Positions 25,060 to 38,257 of a stretch of DNA of 64,000 nt are shown here, in pieces (within the stretch, counting starts at the first letter, position 1; the number at the start of each line of letters is the position of its first letter). Origin of the DNA: Paulownia fortunei (lineage: Eukaryota > Streptophyta > Magnoliopsida > Lamiales > Paulowniaceae); contig CM033121.1 in assembly GCA_019321725.1 (NCBI GenBank), forward strand, positions 1,116,001-1,180,000, read 5' to 3'. The notes under the pieces were generated by a model. It had not been told where the DNA came from. It saw only the letters and a program-made list of their open reading frames with translations, and made no database searches. The translations under genes were made by a program, and so were the position numbers.

Positions 25060-28000
25060 TAGTTGCCAAGGAGGTTAATTCTGAAGCTAAAAAAAGAAAT
25101 AGAAAAAGTAGACCCCATTCGGGGACTGGGGAATTTCTCCATATGATATGGCTTTATTTTTTTTTCTTTAATAATGATAGCCCACATAGAATTTTCTTTG
25201 GTTTGAGGCTGGTCAGTGTGTGCAATGAACTAAGAGGAGTACTCTTTTTGAGAGCATCTAAAGTCTGCGGAAATTGCAGACACTACTACATAAGATGGTG
25301 TGAATTGACTGACCCACTATTCAAATGAAGAAAAAATGAATTAAATAATAAATAAATAAATAAATAAGGATTATTTTTGTGATGATAAAATAGAGGACTT
25401 TCATTTGGATTGAAGTCAACTAGAACTTATCCAAGTTCTTGAAAATCAAATTATGGGTTTTGTCATCAAATCATAGTAATTGAATTCAAGAATGTTATAA
25501 ATTTAGAACAGATAAATTAAGGACAAGAAAAAAGAATCCCTTTGTCTTTAGCTTCCAAATTTACTCTCAGATTCTTGCCCCCATAGGACAATTACTAGGC
25601 TGTCTTTTTATGACATTGCTCAAGTGCAGATCATGAACTCAAACAAGTGTTAAAGATGTGTTAGCATTTTTTAATATAACCACAAAGATGAGTGGAAGGA
25701 AAGAACAAAGAAATGCCTAGTGAAAAGGGAGTAAAGAAAAGCATGTTCTGGAAAATGAACTTTTTAATGTCTTTTACTTTGGGGGTGGGGGTGGGGGTGG
25801 GGTGTGTTCCTTCTTTCTTCGGTTTCATGGAATTTCTATGCAAAGAAACGTGCTTGACTGGTATGAGTATTCTATATTTCAACACAAACGTGGGATTATT
25901 CTGTTTGATAAGTAGGGCGGCAACTATATGGGGCTTGCTAAGTATTTTATGGATTCCAACATTATGCTTCAAGACAAAGATGTCTCCCCAAAGCATAACT
26001 TTGATTTCCCCTATGCCCATTTCCCTAAAACCAATGCCATTTTGGAGAGTCACAAAGATTCATTTGGCAAATCTTGCTAACTTCTATGCCACTCAAAAAT
26101 ATAATATTGTGATACATTTCATTATTGGGTGTATTAATCAGTAGATATTTGTTTTTTGTTATTTTAGGTGGAATGTTGCAATTTATTAAAATTTCTACAC
26201 TTACAATGCCCTCCTAAAATTATGAGTGAACAGGGCATTTCATTGAGGTTGACAACTTGAAGAATCAAATTGGCATCTTATTTTGTTTAGTCAAGAATAC
26301 AATCTCTAAATTGGTTTTAGGTGAAAATCAAATCTAGACCAAATTTCATCCTCAAATGTCATAATCATGATTAATATGGTGCAACGATTTTGGACTAAAG
26401 CTTTGAACGTAACTGAAAGTGAATGACGAGGTAATCCTAGAAGAATCTTGCTTTAATTTAATTTTTAAATAGGAAAAAAGTGCATTTTTACTTTTTCAGT
26501 ATTACAATTAGGTACTCCAAATATTTTTATTCTCCTCGTACAGTATTATATCAATTCAATTCAATTGAAATTGAGCTATGATTTTTCAAATTTTATCAAA
26601 TCCACCAAACTAAATTTTCTAAAGAAGTGCTATGTAGTAGTACTGTGAATATGAAATTGTCAATTTATCACCACCACTAATTATTTAAAAAATATGAAAA
26701 ATTTCGACCATAAAAATTTATATTTCACTTTAGGTAGAGTGAGTGAGACTAAATCGAAAATATAAATCAAGAACTTATTTTTCATACTTATGATTTCTAC
26801 ATTTCCTAAGTTGTCCATCAAAGAGAGTCTCAAGTACTTGCCCACATTGTGCTTAGTAAAAAGTGTACTTAAAAAGCGACCATATAACTCAAAACATGAC
26901 GTTTTGAGGTGGGGGCCGGGGCTGGAAGTTGAGGATGTGAAAGCCCCCTCCCTCTAATGGTTGTACTTCAACTGAAAAATAAAGGGTTAGGGGGGAAAAG
27001 AGTAGGATGTGAAATCAATATAACTAGAGATAAGACTTTTAAGAATGAGAATCAATTATTGAAGGGGAGAGTTCGATTCTCATGTCTAAAAAGGGAAGTC
27101 CACTTTTGTTTAATTTTCAAACTCATTTTTATATTATTAATAATTTTATTAATTTTTTGTGTAAAAAGAAAAATATATTTGGGTTAGTTATATTTTTATG
27201 TGAATTATATAAGTTTGAAAATAAAAATATACTTATTTTATGGTGTTTTTGTACGAGAAGATGTGAAATGTTAGTAAATTTGAAATGTGTATGAAAAAAA
27301 TATAAAATATTAATAGATTTAAAAATAAATTTTATAAATAAAAATAAGTGGTATTTTAACAAACCATCCCCACGATTTCAATCATATTCCTTGAAATAAT
27401 TGATTGAATAATAATTAATGGAATTTGGGATTGGAGATAGATTGACAAAATAATGTGTTGTAAGGTGGGAGTTAATGGGAACGTTTGAAAGGTTTAAATT
27501 TTGTAGCATTGGGTTCCAGTTGGAATGAAGAGATGCATTTAGCTGTCGATGAGGAAATAATTGAACGCATGATCTTTGATAGGCCCATGTCAAATGTCAC
27601 ATTAGGGATTGTGTAAAAATATATATATATATATATATTTATTTTTTACGGGTAACATTATTCTATGGCTCCCGATTCATATATTAATATAATTATTAAA
27701 CTCGATTTTGGTCTAGTAGTTTTTTCTTTTTTTGAAAATTCGTGTAATTAATATTTTTAATATTAGCATTGTCCAAGAAAAATATTGCGAGTTATTGTCC
27801 TTAGATGTGATTCTCATCTAAGTTCTGCAAAGGAGGACATCTTGCATAAAGTGAAGAAAATCAAATCTGAAATATATTTGGCCTCAATTTAGGTTAATTA
27901 ATTTTAATAGATATTTGAATTTTTGTTATCATTTAGAATTTCATGCTTGTTCTATTTAAGACTTATTTTCTTACATCATTCAATAGTTTTTAGACCAAAA

Positions 28001-31000
28001 GGATAAATTATGCTTATATTTACCAATTTACTTAGTATGCTTATATTTACCAATTATCAATGTTTATATGATAATGTCATAAAATAAAATATTAACATCA
28101 TTATATATAATTTCTTAGGATGATTTGAATTGAGACAAAAAAAAAATCATTCTAAAATATTTTTTATCATATACAAATTATTATTGTTTCTCACAAATTC
28201 TTTCTGAACAAAACATGACAACAAATATTTAAATATACAAGACAACATGTAGCAGAAGTGTAACATATGAGACCAAATGGATGAAAGCCTGGGCTCTTTG
28301 AAGGGAAACATTTCATCAGAAAATTCTGGATTGGGTTTCTTGGGCTTTTTTTTCACAATTTCATTTCTGGATCCATTAACAAAAAGGGATTGGTCAAGGA
28401 AATATCTGGATTTTTTATAAGAGAAACGAACAATTACGTCATTTAATATTTTTAAATAATAAATTAAGATATTAAATAGTTTCATATTTATGGAATTAGG
28501 TAAAATTTTTGTCTTGTCGCAGACTCATTGCAAGGGAATAAATTGGTTAATAATTCATTCTTTTCTATTTTTGGACTTTGATAGATAAATTTGGTGATGT
28601 GTTTTTTAGGCAATATTTGCAACATGTAATTATTATTTTTCTTTGGTGAAAAATATCACATTTGGAATTTATTTAGAGGATATTATATTTGAAATTCTAT
28701 CATGAATATATATTGAATTATAGGCTGGTGATAGTAACAGAGCAATACTCCTACAGCTAGACCAATCTTGTGGTTATTTACCAATTCACCCTTTAGCTAT
28801 CAACATAAGTCTTCAATTTATAGTGATAATAATATTAAAATTGGCTGCTTTTTCTAAGTTAATAAAATTGTATTTGAGTTTTATTATTTGGCGGATCGTA
28901 ACAGCTCGTTCACAATATTATCACCGGTGATTTTTTATGTTTTTTTTCTATCTCGGCTCTGTGTTTTTTTCTCTACGTTAGGGTACGTTGATGTACGAAT
29001 GAATGGAAGGTAGAAATTGACAATAACTGTATATCAAACTTAATTTGAATTAGAATTTTTTCCTTTATTAACTAGTGTATAAACCTAATTTTAATCAAGA
29101 ATTTAAATTTTAAATTTCAAGCATGTGATTCGGTAAGATTAGTTTGGCAAAAGATGAAGGATGATGATGGTGTGCTGAATTGCAAAAGGTAAACTATATA
29201 ATCATCGCAAACAGAGGCTACGCTTTGGTTTTATTTTCATTCTTTATTTTTTTTCTCTAAAATAAAATTAAATATTATTACACATCTTCCAACATATTTT
29301 CGTCCAAAACGATCTCCCCTTCTCCTAAATTATTTCAAACCATCATAATCATTACATTTCAAAATATATTCTAAAAACAAAACTATATATACATAGTATT
29401 CCCCCTATTCTAAAAACTAGTGTATGTATATATGCAGGGATGAAGCTAAATAATTTTGGGAGAAAGATTGATTTTTTTTTTTAAAATTCAATAGACAAAA
29501 AGATATTTTCAATTATAGGGAACATCTTTATTAATTTTAGAAGGATAAAATTTAGTAAATATGTACATAAAATTTCTATTTATATAAATTTGAAGGGAAA
29601 GAAGTGGGGCGGGCTGTTCTTACCAGTCCGCTCCATCTCAACATATGAGAAAGTATTTTTATTTTTTTATAATTCAAATATTTCAATTTCGTCGAATTAA
29701 TTTTGAACCTCCAAAACACCTTCTCTTAGCAAGGGGTAAATCGCCCTCAAGTAACTCCCGAATTCTCAACGTAAAGATGATTTGCCATAGAATAAAAAAT
29801 CGAAATTATAAATCTTCCAACAAAAACGTGTACAATAAATGAATAGTATGCTTGTACACGAACTTATAAACATTTTCTCTCGACGTTATCCTTACCTTGA
29901 AAACTCTACCCAACATCCAATGGAATGAAGCATAACCACCCATCTCCCTAGGGTAGTTCAACTTCGAAGAAAATAAGAAATGGATCGTGATTTAAGGCAG
30001 ACAGAGAAAAAAATCAGTACAATATGGATGGTAAAAAAGGCAGAAGAATACAGAGTTGTCGATCTTTGCTGGAGATTTCTTATTAATGATTAGAGATTTA
30101 CAATCTATCCTTTCCTAGGTTTATGGAACTTGTGGCCCATTCATACAGCCAACCCATCTCCTTAAATGGGGATGTGAATGCGACTGTTGATTCCTCCAGT
30201 TGAAGAAATCTTTCCCACAAATGGAAAAAGTTCAGTTAGACTTCCCATGCATTTTTCATCAAAGTTTAGGTATCAAAAATTTTAAACCATATTCTTGCAT
30301 GCATGGCTGCTTAAACAAGAAAGGAAATGAAAGTTGTGCATGGGAATGAAAGAAAGGGATAAAAGGGGAAGAAAGGAGAAATGAACATTAATGCATGGAG
30401 ATCTATGTGTAGGGGTGTTGAAAATGATTCGATGTTGTCGTTTCACATTTTTTGTGGGATAGTTTGGCGAAAAATGGATCGATTATAGATTAACAAATTA
30501 TTTGATATTTGATTATATAAAAAAATAAATTTCGTGAAAAATAAGTTATATATGTGTTTGGATTTGTATTCAAGACTCATGCTTAATGGATAAGTAAGTA
30601 GTCGGTCAAAAAAATAAATGTTAGTCTCAAATGAATATACAAGATAATAAATTGTAAAAAAAATTCAAAAAAACTGACAGCACCCGATTTGATCAGGAAA
30701 AAAAAAAAAAAAGAAGTAGAATTATTTCTTACAAGGTCGCTGCCAACTGGTTTAATATACTAAAAAAAGTACAATAGTTAAGACCTTGTTATTTTTCAAT
30801 TTCACTAACCCTGTTATGAAAAAAAAAAAGCAGTGGAATTGGGTGATCCTGGTCGAGTTATGGTCCTGAGTGGTCTGAGGTTGGAATTAATATAGTTGGG
30901 GTACGAATTAATTATGGCACACAGTAGTTTCGTACTAAAGGTACAAATTAGCCATAATGTTTGCTGATTATAATTGGGTGGTGGATTCCTTCGAGAATGA

Positions 31001-33152
31001 AAAGAAGTCTGATTGTCTGATTCTTGTTCTTGTTTGACTATTTGTACTCTGATTGTACAATTCGCAAAATCTTGGCTGAATTTTATCTCGGATTTTGTAC
31101 ATTCTGAAAAACGATTTTCTAGCTTTCTTATGTCCGAGCCAATTTAATTAAACAGATAGTTTGCTGAATTTTATCTTAAATTTTGTATGCTGCTAATGCT
31201 AGCTTTAATTTCAAGCTTGAAAAGCAACTGCACTGATTTTTACATGGCATAAATTGCTATCTTATTCTCACATGTTATTTCAAAAAATTTAGGAATAATA
31301 TTGAAACTTCCCAAAGGTTTGGTCAAAATATAGGTAAATCTTATCAAGTTTTCAAAAATATATTCACCTTTTCAAGCACCAACGATTGTTAGAAAATTAT
31401 ATTATTTTTTAAAAAATATTTTTAATCAAATTAGATATCCACTCCAAATTCAAATTCATGATACTATACTAAGATCTTGACGGATTTGATCAATTGTTTC
31501 TTCTTCTTCTTCTTACTCACAAACATTATGCTTGCTACAAATCTTAAAAATTCAAGTTCATTTCTAAAATTAGGATCTTGGACTTAAGTACTTGATTAAT
31601 TGTTCATATGATAGTGGCAACAATTTGTGGTGTTTTCTAATTTTAAAACATAAATATAAAATAATAAAAAAAATAAAATATAAAAGATACGTATAATTGA
31701 CACTCTAAGTACTAATAATTTTTAATTAAAGTTAGAATGGAGAAATGTGGAGAAACTTAGAGATGATTTTGTAAATTTTGACAAGCATCAAGGAATTTTA
31801 ATTTTTGCCATTTTAACCAAATAAAGATGGCTTGTGTATAACAGTGGCCGAAAGATGACAAAAAATATTAGGGGAGATTAATGTAATTTTAAAATTTTTA
31901 GAGAATCTGTATGGATTTAGACCAAATTTCAAGGAAGGGTTAATGTAATTATCCTAAGGATAATTTGGACCAAAAAATAAGAAAAATTGATTTTTTTTTT
32001 TTATCTTTTATTTGTGTCATCATCTTCCTTCAAAACCCTAATGACTCGATCTATTTGTTAGGGGCCAACAAATGTTAGGTGTATTGGATGTAATTATCCA
32101 AATATGATGGGAGTGTACCTTTCCTCAAGGGAGGTCTCTGTATCAAAAATAATCTTCGAAATTTTCTTATTTTATTTAACCCCAACATTTATTCAATTTA
32201 CCAGTTCTAATTTAAATAAGTTAGATGCCTTCATTGCTATTATCATTATTTTCATCATTATGTGGCCCAATATACAACTGGGTTTATGATGAATTTTATG
32301 AGATTTTAGTGGTCGACAGTAATCTCTTATAGTGGTGATCAAATTATTAAAGGGCAAGTAATCTTCTATTCGCCAACAAATTTGAGACTGTTCAGTTTCT
32401 TTCTTTGGTTCTTTCTTTTTTGTTTTGTGTTTCTTTTTCTTTTAATAGTAATTTTGCATTTTCCTTAAAATTTGGAACATTCTGATATCGTAATTGTAGT
32501 ACCTAATCTCTTTATTTACATGTACATGCAATGATACATCAATAATGAACTAATTAGGCTTTTATGATAAAGATGTCGATTCTATTTCCAACCTATTTCT
32601 TCATAAATCCCCACCATAAAATTACAAAAAGAGTTCATCCAAGACTGCATTTGAATTTTTTTCTTTATAGTTAACAATTATCAAGTCACATATCAAGCAA
32701 TCATAACCTTTGCCCACTAAAATGACAATCCATAACCAATAACATATTTAGGGTGGTCACTGCATGACACTATGCCAGAATTACCCATAAATAATTTTTT
32801 TTCTCATTTCCAAGAACTCAATGCACAATTATCAAGAATCAGTTCACATCCTTGTATAGAACCATACTTAATCAAAGAAAAAGCAAGTAATGGTCCCACT
32901 TACTAGATTTATGAAATTTAATGTGGCCCCACCAAGAAACCACATCCACAAAAAAGCATTTCCATTTTTCTATATTTAAAAAGAAAAAGAAAAAGAAAAA
33001 GAAAATCAATTCTATCATTTATACCCAATAGTTATATGGGCCAAAAGCTAGAATCTTTATTTGGCAAACCTGATAGTTACATTTCATGAGCACCAAAAAC
33101 TTATATATTGACCTCAATCTAAACCTATCATATAAGGACTAGTTTCCATTTC
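25060..33152. other. 8-kb gene-poor intergenic region
   Basis: I found no supported gene. It contains a G-rich tract at 25781-25802, an AT repeat near 27619-27640 and long AT-rich stretches. A TAGGGGTGTTG sequence at 30410 resembles one end of a hAT element, but no partner end was found. A 150-codon reading frame at 25692-26144 has no recognisable features. The last few hundred bases are the upstream region of the bHLH gene. Confidence 0.5.
25781..25802 (+). other. Potential G-quadruplex
   Basis: Four runs of four or five G separated by single T (ggggg t ggggg t ggggg t gggg). This fits the strict four-run, short-loop pattern that folds stably in vitro. It lies about 0.8 kb upstream of the MYB start codon, on the strand opposite to the MYB coding strand. 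Confidence 0.7.
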
Positions 33153-34613
33153 ATGGAAGAATTCAATGTAGGCCACCAGAACCCTAAACCTTCTCTATCA
33201 CAAATGAATTCAAACATGGAACTATTCAGCAACTTGGCTTCAATGGAGGGTTTCAACACAACTGTTCATGGGATCATGCCCTTATCCAATGAGGGATTTT
33301 CTGATCATCACCATCAACCTCAGCTGCCGATGGCTTTCAATGATGAAATTCCGAGATCAATCGGTCCGATTTTCGATCCCATGGCTCATTTCTTCGCATC
33401 AGGCCATGGATGCAACAGCATGAACATGATGCCGGAGCCCGAAATCCTGGTGAATTCATCTCCTTCAGTTTCTGGGACTGGTTTTCTTGGACCTAACAAG
33501 GTTAATAAAAAGCATCAAGTACAGGTATTTTCTTCTCCAATAAAAATTTAACGGGCCCTTTATTTTTTTGACAAAGATCTTGCTGTTACATTAGTTCTAT
33601 TACTGTATTTTATGACAGAATTATGGTGCGAAGAAGAGGAAAAGAATCAGTGAAAGAGAAATGGAGAAGCCTAGAGAAGTTGTCCATGTTAGAGCAAAGA
33701 GAGGGCAAGCCACTGATAGCCACAGTTTGGCTGAAAGGGTACTATTTCTTAATAATCTTCACAATTTTATTAAAGGCAAAAACCATGCATGCGATTATAT
33801 CAAATACTGTTTCAGATTAAAGCAATTTCGGGGTCAGTTTTAGTCCATTATTATTCAAGAAAATATTGTTTTTGAAGTTAAAAAATATGGTTTTCTTTGG
33901 AACTAGTTACGAAGAGAGAAAATAAATGACAAGCTTAGGTGCTTGCAAGATCTGGTTCCAGGGTGCTATAAGGTAATGATTTTTCTTCATTCATACATAC
34001 TACTAATGTTTTTCACTTTTTTAATTTATGTAATAACATGAAATAATTGAACTTTAATTTGCAGACAATGGGAATGGCTGTAATGTTGGATGTGATAATT
34101 AACTATGTACGGTCTTTGCAAAACCAAATCGATGTAAGCTAATTATTCTTTTAAGAAAAAAATCGCTTCAAATCTGTCAATCCACAGTTGTCTTTTCTTT
34201 AATTTCATGATCTTTTTCTTTCTAACTTTTCTTTTATTTTCAGTTTCTTTCCATGAAACTGTCTGCGGCAAGTTTATTCTATGATTTCAACTCATCAGAG
34301 GCAGAAGCCATGGAAACAATGCAGGTGAATTCACACTCTTTTTTTCTCTTATGTTACATTTATGATCATATTTATTGATTCTTTTTTCATGGAAACACAT
34401 TTTTACTTTTTAATTTCAAATAAAATTAAATAATGTAATGATTTCCCTTTTCTTGTTTTATTCAATGCCACAGTTGGTTTCAATAATGTTGTGCACTAAG
34501 GAATGGGTTTTAAACAGGGAACCACAGGGTATGAAGCTGCACAAGTGATGGAGAAACTTGTGGGAGAAGGTTATGGAGGAATTTCCCAGTTCCAAGCAGC
34601 TTGGCCTCTTTGA
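33153..34613 (+). CDS. BEE3: bHLH transcription factor, subfamily XII (BEE1/BEE3-like)
   Basis: Six exons: 33153-33524, 33619-33738, 33907-33972, 34065-34133, 34244-34324, 34518-34613. All junctions are phase 0 and the product is 267 aa. An N-terminal acidic/Asn-Met-rich region without known domain precedes KKRKR and the conserved HVRAKRGQATDSHSLAER. The basic region carries the H-E-R pattern typical of E-box/G-box binders. The helix-loop-helix continues through LQDLVPGCYKTMGMAVMLD and VRSLQNQIDFLSMKL. This combination is characteristic of the BEE/CIB group, and 'YKTMGMA' points to BEE1/BEE3, which in Arabidopsis are brassinosteroid-early-response growth regulators. The exact orthologue is not certain. 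Splitting of the bHLH over several small exons matches this subfamily. Confidence 0.9.
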
Positions 34614-34718
34614 TCTTTATTTTAATTCTATTTATGGTAGACATGCTTTCTATAGGACATATATACACACACAATATTATGATCATCCCTCTTAATTTTC
34701 TCCCTTATGCCCAAGAAC

Positions 34719-34753
34719 ACCCCCACCCCCGTCCCCCCCCCCCAAAAAAAAAA
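34719..34753 (+). repeat. C-run/A-run tract after the bHLH gene
   Basis: Runs of five, five and eleven C are followed by eleven A. The C runs could form a G-quadruplex on the minus strand. It lies about 110 bp downstream of the bHLH stop codon, likely within or near the 3' UTR. Confidence 0.6.
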
Positions 34754-36487
34754 ACAAAAGGAGAGATTTCTGACATGATTGACTATATAATTTCATCCCT
34801 TATGTTGCTTCTGTGTCCGAATAATTCTTGATCATAATCTCAACTTTTATTATGGTATACTTCTTTTGAATTCATCTTCTGTTCGCGCACACAACACACT
34901 CACACGACGATCCATGTGCACAGTAAACACACGAACGAACATTTGCAGTAAAATTAAAAATTTAAAGCTCAGTGATCAGCAAGCAGACTGGATACATTGG
35001 ATCTTGTTCAATGATTAAATGGCATTAACTAAATCCGAAAGAATCTTTACAATTCATGAAATGTCCAAATACTAAGATGGCCTAACAGATTTTAGTGATT
35101 GTTGTAACACAGCCATAATGGGGGTGCATCAATGTGACAGTCATGATCAAGTGTAAGATCATTTTCATATGCAGTGAAAATAAATAATTAAGGGCCATAA
35201 TCCCCTTCGACTAAGGCATGTTATTGCATCATAGAAAATGACATGCATTGAAACAACCTTAATAATGAAGGATTTGAGGCCCCGCAGATAGATTTTTGGA
35301 TAAGCTCATTTTCTTGGTTTCTTTTCATTCTAATAATGAAATATGCTAATCTGTAAAGAGTGAAGTTGCTTCCCATTTTTAACAAAATTTCCTTTTTTTT
35401 TTCCTGAAAATAATATGGAAATGACCATGAAATAATCCATGCATAACTTGGTAAGTTATTGTTGCGTTTATGGTAAAAGCACATATATAATAGCCAAATA
35501 ATTGTACATTTGTTATATGTAGAAGCAATTAATATAATTTGCATTGACTTATTTTGCATGATTCAAATACTAGTTTTGAAATTCGATTTTTCTATGTATT
35601 ATGAAAAGTGAAAACCTAGCCACTTACATAATTTCGCAGATGAACTTTCCTTCTTTAATTTGAAAAGTTTTTATTTCAGAAGAAATTATAATTCTTAAAT
35701 TCATTACAAATAAATCAAAATTAGAAAGCTCTATTTTTATTTCCAAAGATATGCGTGGGCATAATTAACAATTAGATTTTTAACTTAATAGGGCCAATAT
35801 ATTATTATTAGTATTTTTTATTTTTTTTAAACTCGTGTTCAAGTTTCGACAGCTCTGTAAAATGAGTTTTGGCTACTTTCTATTTCTTGCATCTTCGCTT
35901 CTGCATCTGGAGTTCCTTGGCCCATCAAGCTTTCCCACCTTAGCAAGTCGTTACCCTGTTACTGCATTGACAAATAATAATGGAATTAGGACATTACGAA
36001 TTTCTAATTACATGTAGCCCATAAAAATCTAATATTATCGAAAAAGGAAATAAAAAAAAATTCACGGAAATTTTTCATAATGACCATTACATACTTCTTG
36101 TGTTCACAATTGAATGTTCTCATTTCTGTTTTGGTACATTTATAAATAATACTCAATTTCTAAACTGACAATGTATTAACTCTTAAATGCTATTTTTATA
36201 AGGTTAAAAATATAAAAAAAACCAAAAAAAATTAATTCTTTTAAATTTGACATAAAACCCCGTAAAAATTCAAATATCAATATCCATTATTTGACTGATG
36301 GATTATTTCTTTCTCACAAAGAAACTGATTATCAAATTTCTACATATGTCAAATTATATTCAAAATTTTATAATAAAAGTGTGTAAGAAGTAACAGAACA
36401 CGACTTACCACAGACGACAAGCAAGTTCGCGAAAAGCATGAGGAAGGCCACATTGAGACTGAAGCGCTGCTGTTCTTTAAAAAATAA

Positions 36488-36863
36488 GAGGGAGTTTGAT
36501 TAAATTTATTTAAAAAAATTTATAAACTCCTACATCTTATAAGATGTTTTTAGAGTTTATAAAATGTTAGATTTTATTTTTAAAATAAATTATTAAAATA
36601 TTTAGATAAAATAAAATTATAAAGTTTTTAAAATATTAGTAATAATATTTTTTAAATTAAAACTGTCAAAATTAAAAAAATTTATTAAAATAAAATTTTA
36701 TTTTAAAAATAAATTGGGGTAGGGGTACTTTTTTTTATAAGAGTTTATAAAGTATCAAACAACTTTTTTGGATCTTATAAATTCTTTAAAAAAAAATTAA
36801 CAAATATTTTTTGATAGATTATAAAATATTTTAAAAAATTTATAAATTCAGTTAAACACCCCT
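36488..36863 (+). mobile_element. MITE family X, copy 1 (inside the LTP pseudogene)
   Basis: About 376 bp, with inverted ends: 'ggagtttgattaaatttat' on the left and 'ataaattcagttaaacacc' on the right. A second copy in opposite orientation is at 56855-57210 and shares 'actcctacatcttataagat' and the 'ataaattcag' end. Short A/T-rich flanks ('ttaaaaa' on both sides) could be the target duplication. There is no coding capacity. hAT origin is suggested by the GGTGTTTAA-type end but is not proved. Confidence 0.65.
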
Positions 36864-37016
36864 TAAAAAGGACAATTGGTATCACAAAAATTAGTAGCGT
36901 CGGCACAAATCATAAGGTGGGAAAAGGAGTCAAAGCCTAGCACCTTTGCAACAGTCACTGCTGGGCTTACTTGAAGATCCAGTTATGAAAGGCCCACACA
37001 GTTTTAAGACGATTAA

Positions 37017-37260
37017 GATTGCATGTGGATAAAAAAATTTACATTTGATATAAAATTATTTGAGGAAATGATTTTAAATAATTTTATATAAAATGAATTT
37101 TTAAATTTAAAATTCTTACATAACGACTCAAAAAAAAATTCAAAATAGGAGTTCAATTATTTAAAATTTATTGTATTTTAAAATTATTCAATCAAATTTA
37201 ATAAATTTATTATTATAAATATAAAATCCTTAACTTTAAATATATAATCCAAATATAACT
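37017..37260. other. Unidentified AT-rich insert in the LTP pseudogene
   Basis: About 240 bp that interrupts the homology between the broken and intact LTP-like copies. The ends ('gcatgtggata' and 'atccaaatataac') are only weakly inverted to each other, so a MITE is possible but not shown. Confidence 0.5.
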
Positions 37261-37529
37261 TAGGGCATTGGAGCAATCTAAGTTGTCACAAATTCCACTT
37301 GCAACCAAAGATAAAAGGATCAAACCCAACACAGATGTCGAAAATGACCTAATCATAGTAGTTTTGATGGCAGAATGGGTGCCATATATATAGGAGCATA
37401 GCACATCAAGTTTTTTAAGTAAGTTCAATCATAGAAATTTCAAAGGTTACAGGTTATGCATATATTATTGAAATAAGTTATATGGATGCCAGAAATTTGT
37501 ATGGGTTTTGCCAACAAAATTGCAGTACA

Positions 37530-38257
37530 CAGTAAAACCTTTAGAAATTAACAGTTTTCGAACTAAAAAAGTTTATTGATTAAAAGAGATATTAACAAAT
37601 TTATAAATTAATAAGTTTTTATTTATAGAGTGTGTTTATAATTCAATACATGCACATTTAATCAACAAAATTTTCATTGTATTTTATCAATATAATCAAT
37701 TGAATATGAATTCAATATACTAAATATACATTAAATTAATAAAAAAAAATAAATTCATTGTTATTGCACTAATTTAATTAAATATATTTAATGAATACCA
37801 TTAAAAATAATCTTTATATAAATAAATACAATGTCTTCTTATATATTATAGGAAATATTAGAAATTGTTGAACGTTTCTAGATATTTAAAAATATATAAA
37901 ATATAGATATTTACGAAGGAAGTTTCTTGGACAATATGTGAAAAAAAAATATAAAATATAGATATTTATGAAGGAAGTTTCTTGGAAGATATGTGAGATA
38001 TATCTAAAAAAAATTATGAAGATATTTCTAGAAAAGATTATTATGTAAATTATATTTATAATTTTAGCAAATTTTTAACTTATGATATGAATTGGACCAC
38101 AATGTTTATATAAGGATTTTTCAAAAAAAAAAAAATTATCTTATTAGTTTGTCAAAATTATTATTATAGCCTATTAGCCCAAATCGGACCATAAAAAATT
38201 ATTATGTAATAGAGATTATTTTGTCAAATATTAATTTATAGAGGTTTTATTTTACTG
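37530..38257. mobile_element. Non-autonomous TIR element with CAGTAAAACC ends
   Basis: The left end reads CAGTAAAACCTTTAGAAATTAA. The right end read on the other strand is CAGTAAAATAAAACCTCTATAAATT, so the two ends are inverted copies with a small insertion. The type with TAAAACCTCTATAAATTAATA ends is common in dicots. The 728-bp interior has no transposase. No clear target duplication is seen. It occupies most of the spacer between the two LTP duplication units. Confidence 0.6.
37895..38000. repeat. 55-bp tandem duplication within the CAGTAAAACC element
   Basis: The stretch beginning 'tataaaatatagatattta' at 37895 recurs at 37950 and includes 'gaaggaagtttcttgga' in both copies. Confidence 0.75.

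Larger units (their letters stand above)
36400..37440 (-). pseudogene. Broken lipid-transfer-protein-like gene (unit A)
   Basis: Pieces align with the intact gene at 39510-39848. The signal-peptide part (IRSFSTSVLGLILLSLVASG) and the first cysteine are at about 37265-37345. The middle part, with the Cys-Cys pair region ('tttgcaacagtcactgctgg'), is at about 36930-37010. The tail, with a GTAAGT-type donor, is at about 36405-36480. Between them lie about 230 bp (37017-37260) and about 400 bp (36481-36890) of unrelated AT-rich DNA, the latter recognisable as a MITE. The start codon context is also changed: the lysine-rich MAK stretch of the intact copy is absent. No full eight-cysteine protein can be made. 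Confidence 0.8.
35270..37490. repeat. Direct duplication, unit A (carries the broken LTP copy)
   Basis: Matches unit B (38450-40030) in the same order. Shared landmarks: 'agctcattttcttggtt' at about 35305 and 38483; 'atgagttt.ggctactttct' at about 35861 and 39075; the LTP-like coding parts; and the promoter 'tatataggagca' at about 37388 and 39932. Unit A is longer because it has gained at least two inserts. Confidence 0.85.

Noticed and set aside
25692..26144. 150-codon reading frame on the plus strand (with an overlapping 130-codon frame on the minus strand)
   Set aside because: It crosses the G-rich tract, giving a Gly-Val repeat, has no recognisable domain, and overlaps an equally long frame on the other strand. 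Chance is the simpler explanation.
30410..30700. Possible hAT-like element starting TAGGGGTGTTG
   Set aside because: No inverted partner end or target duplication could be found in the following kilobases.
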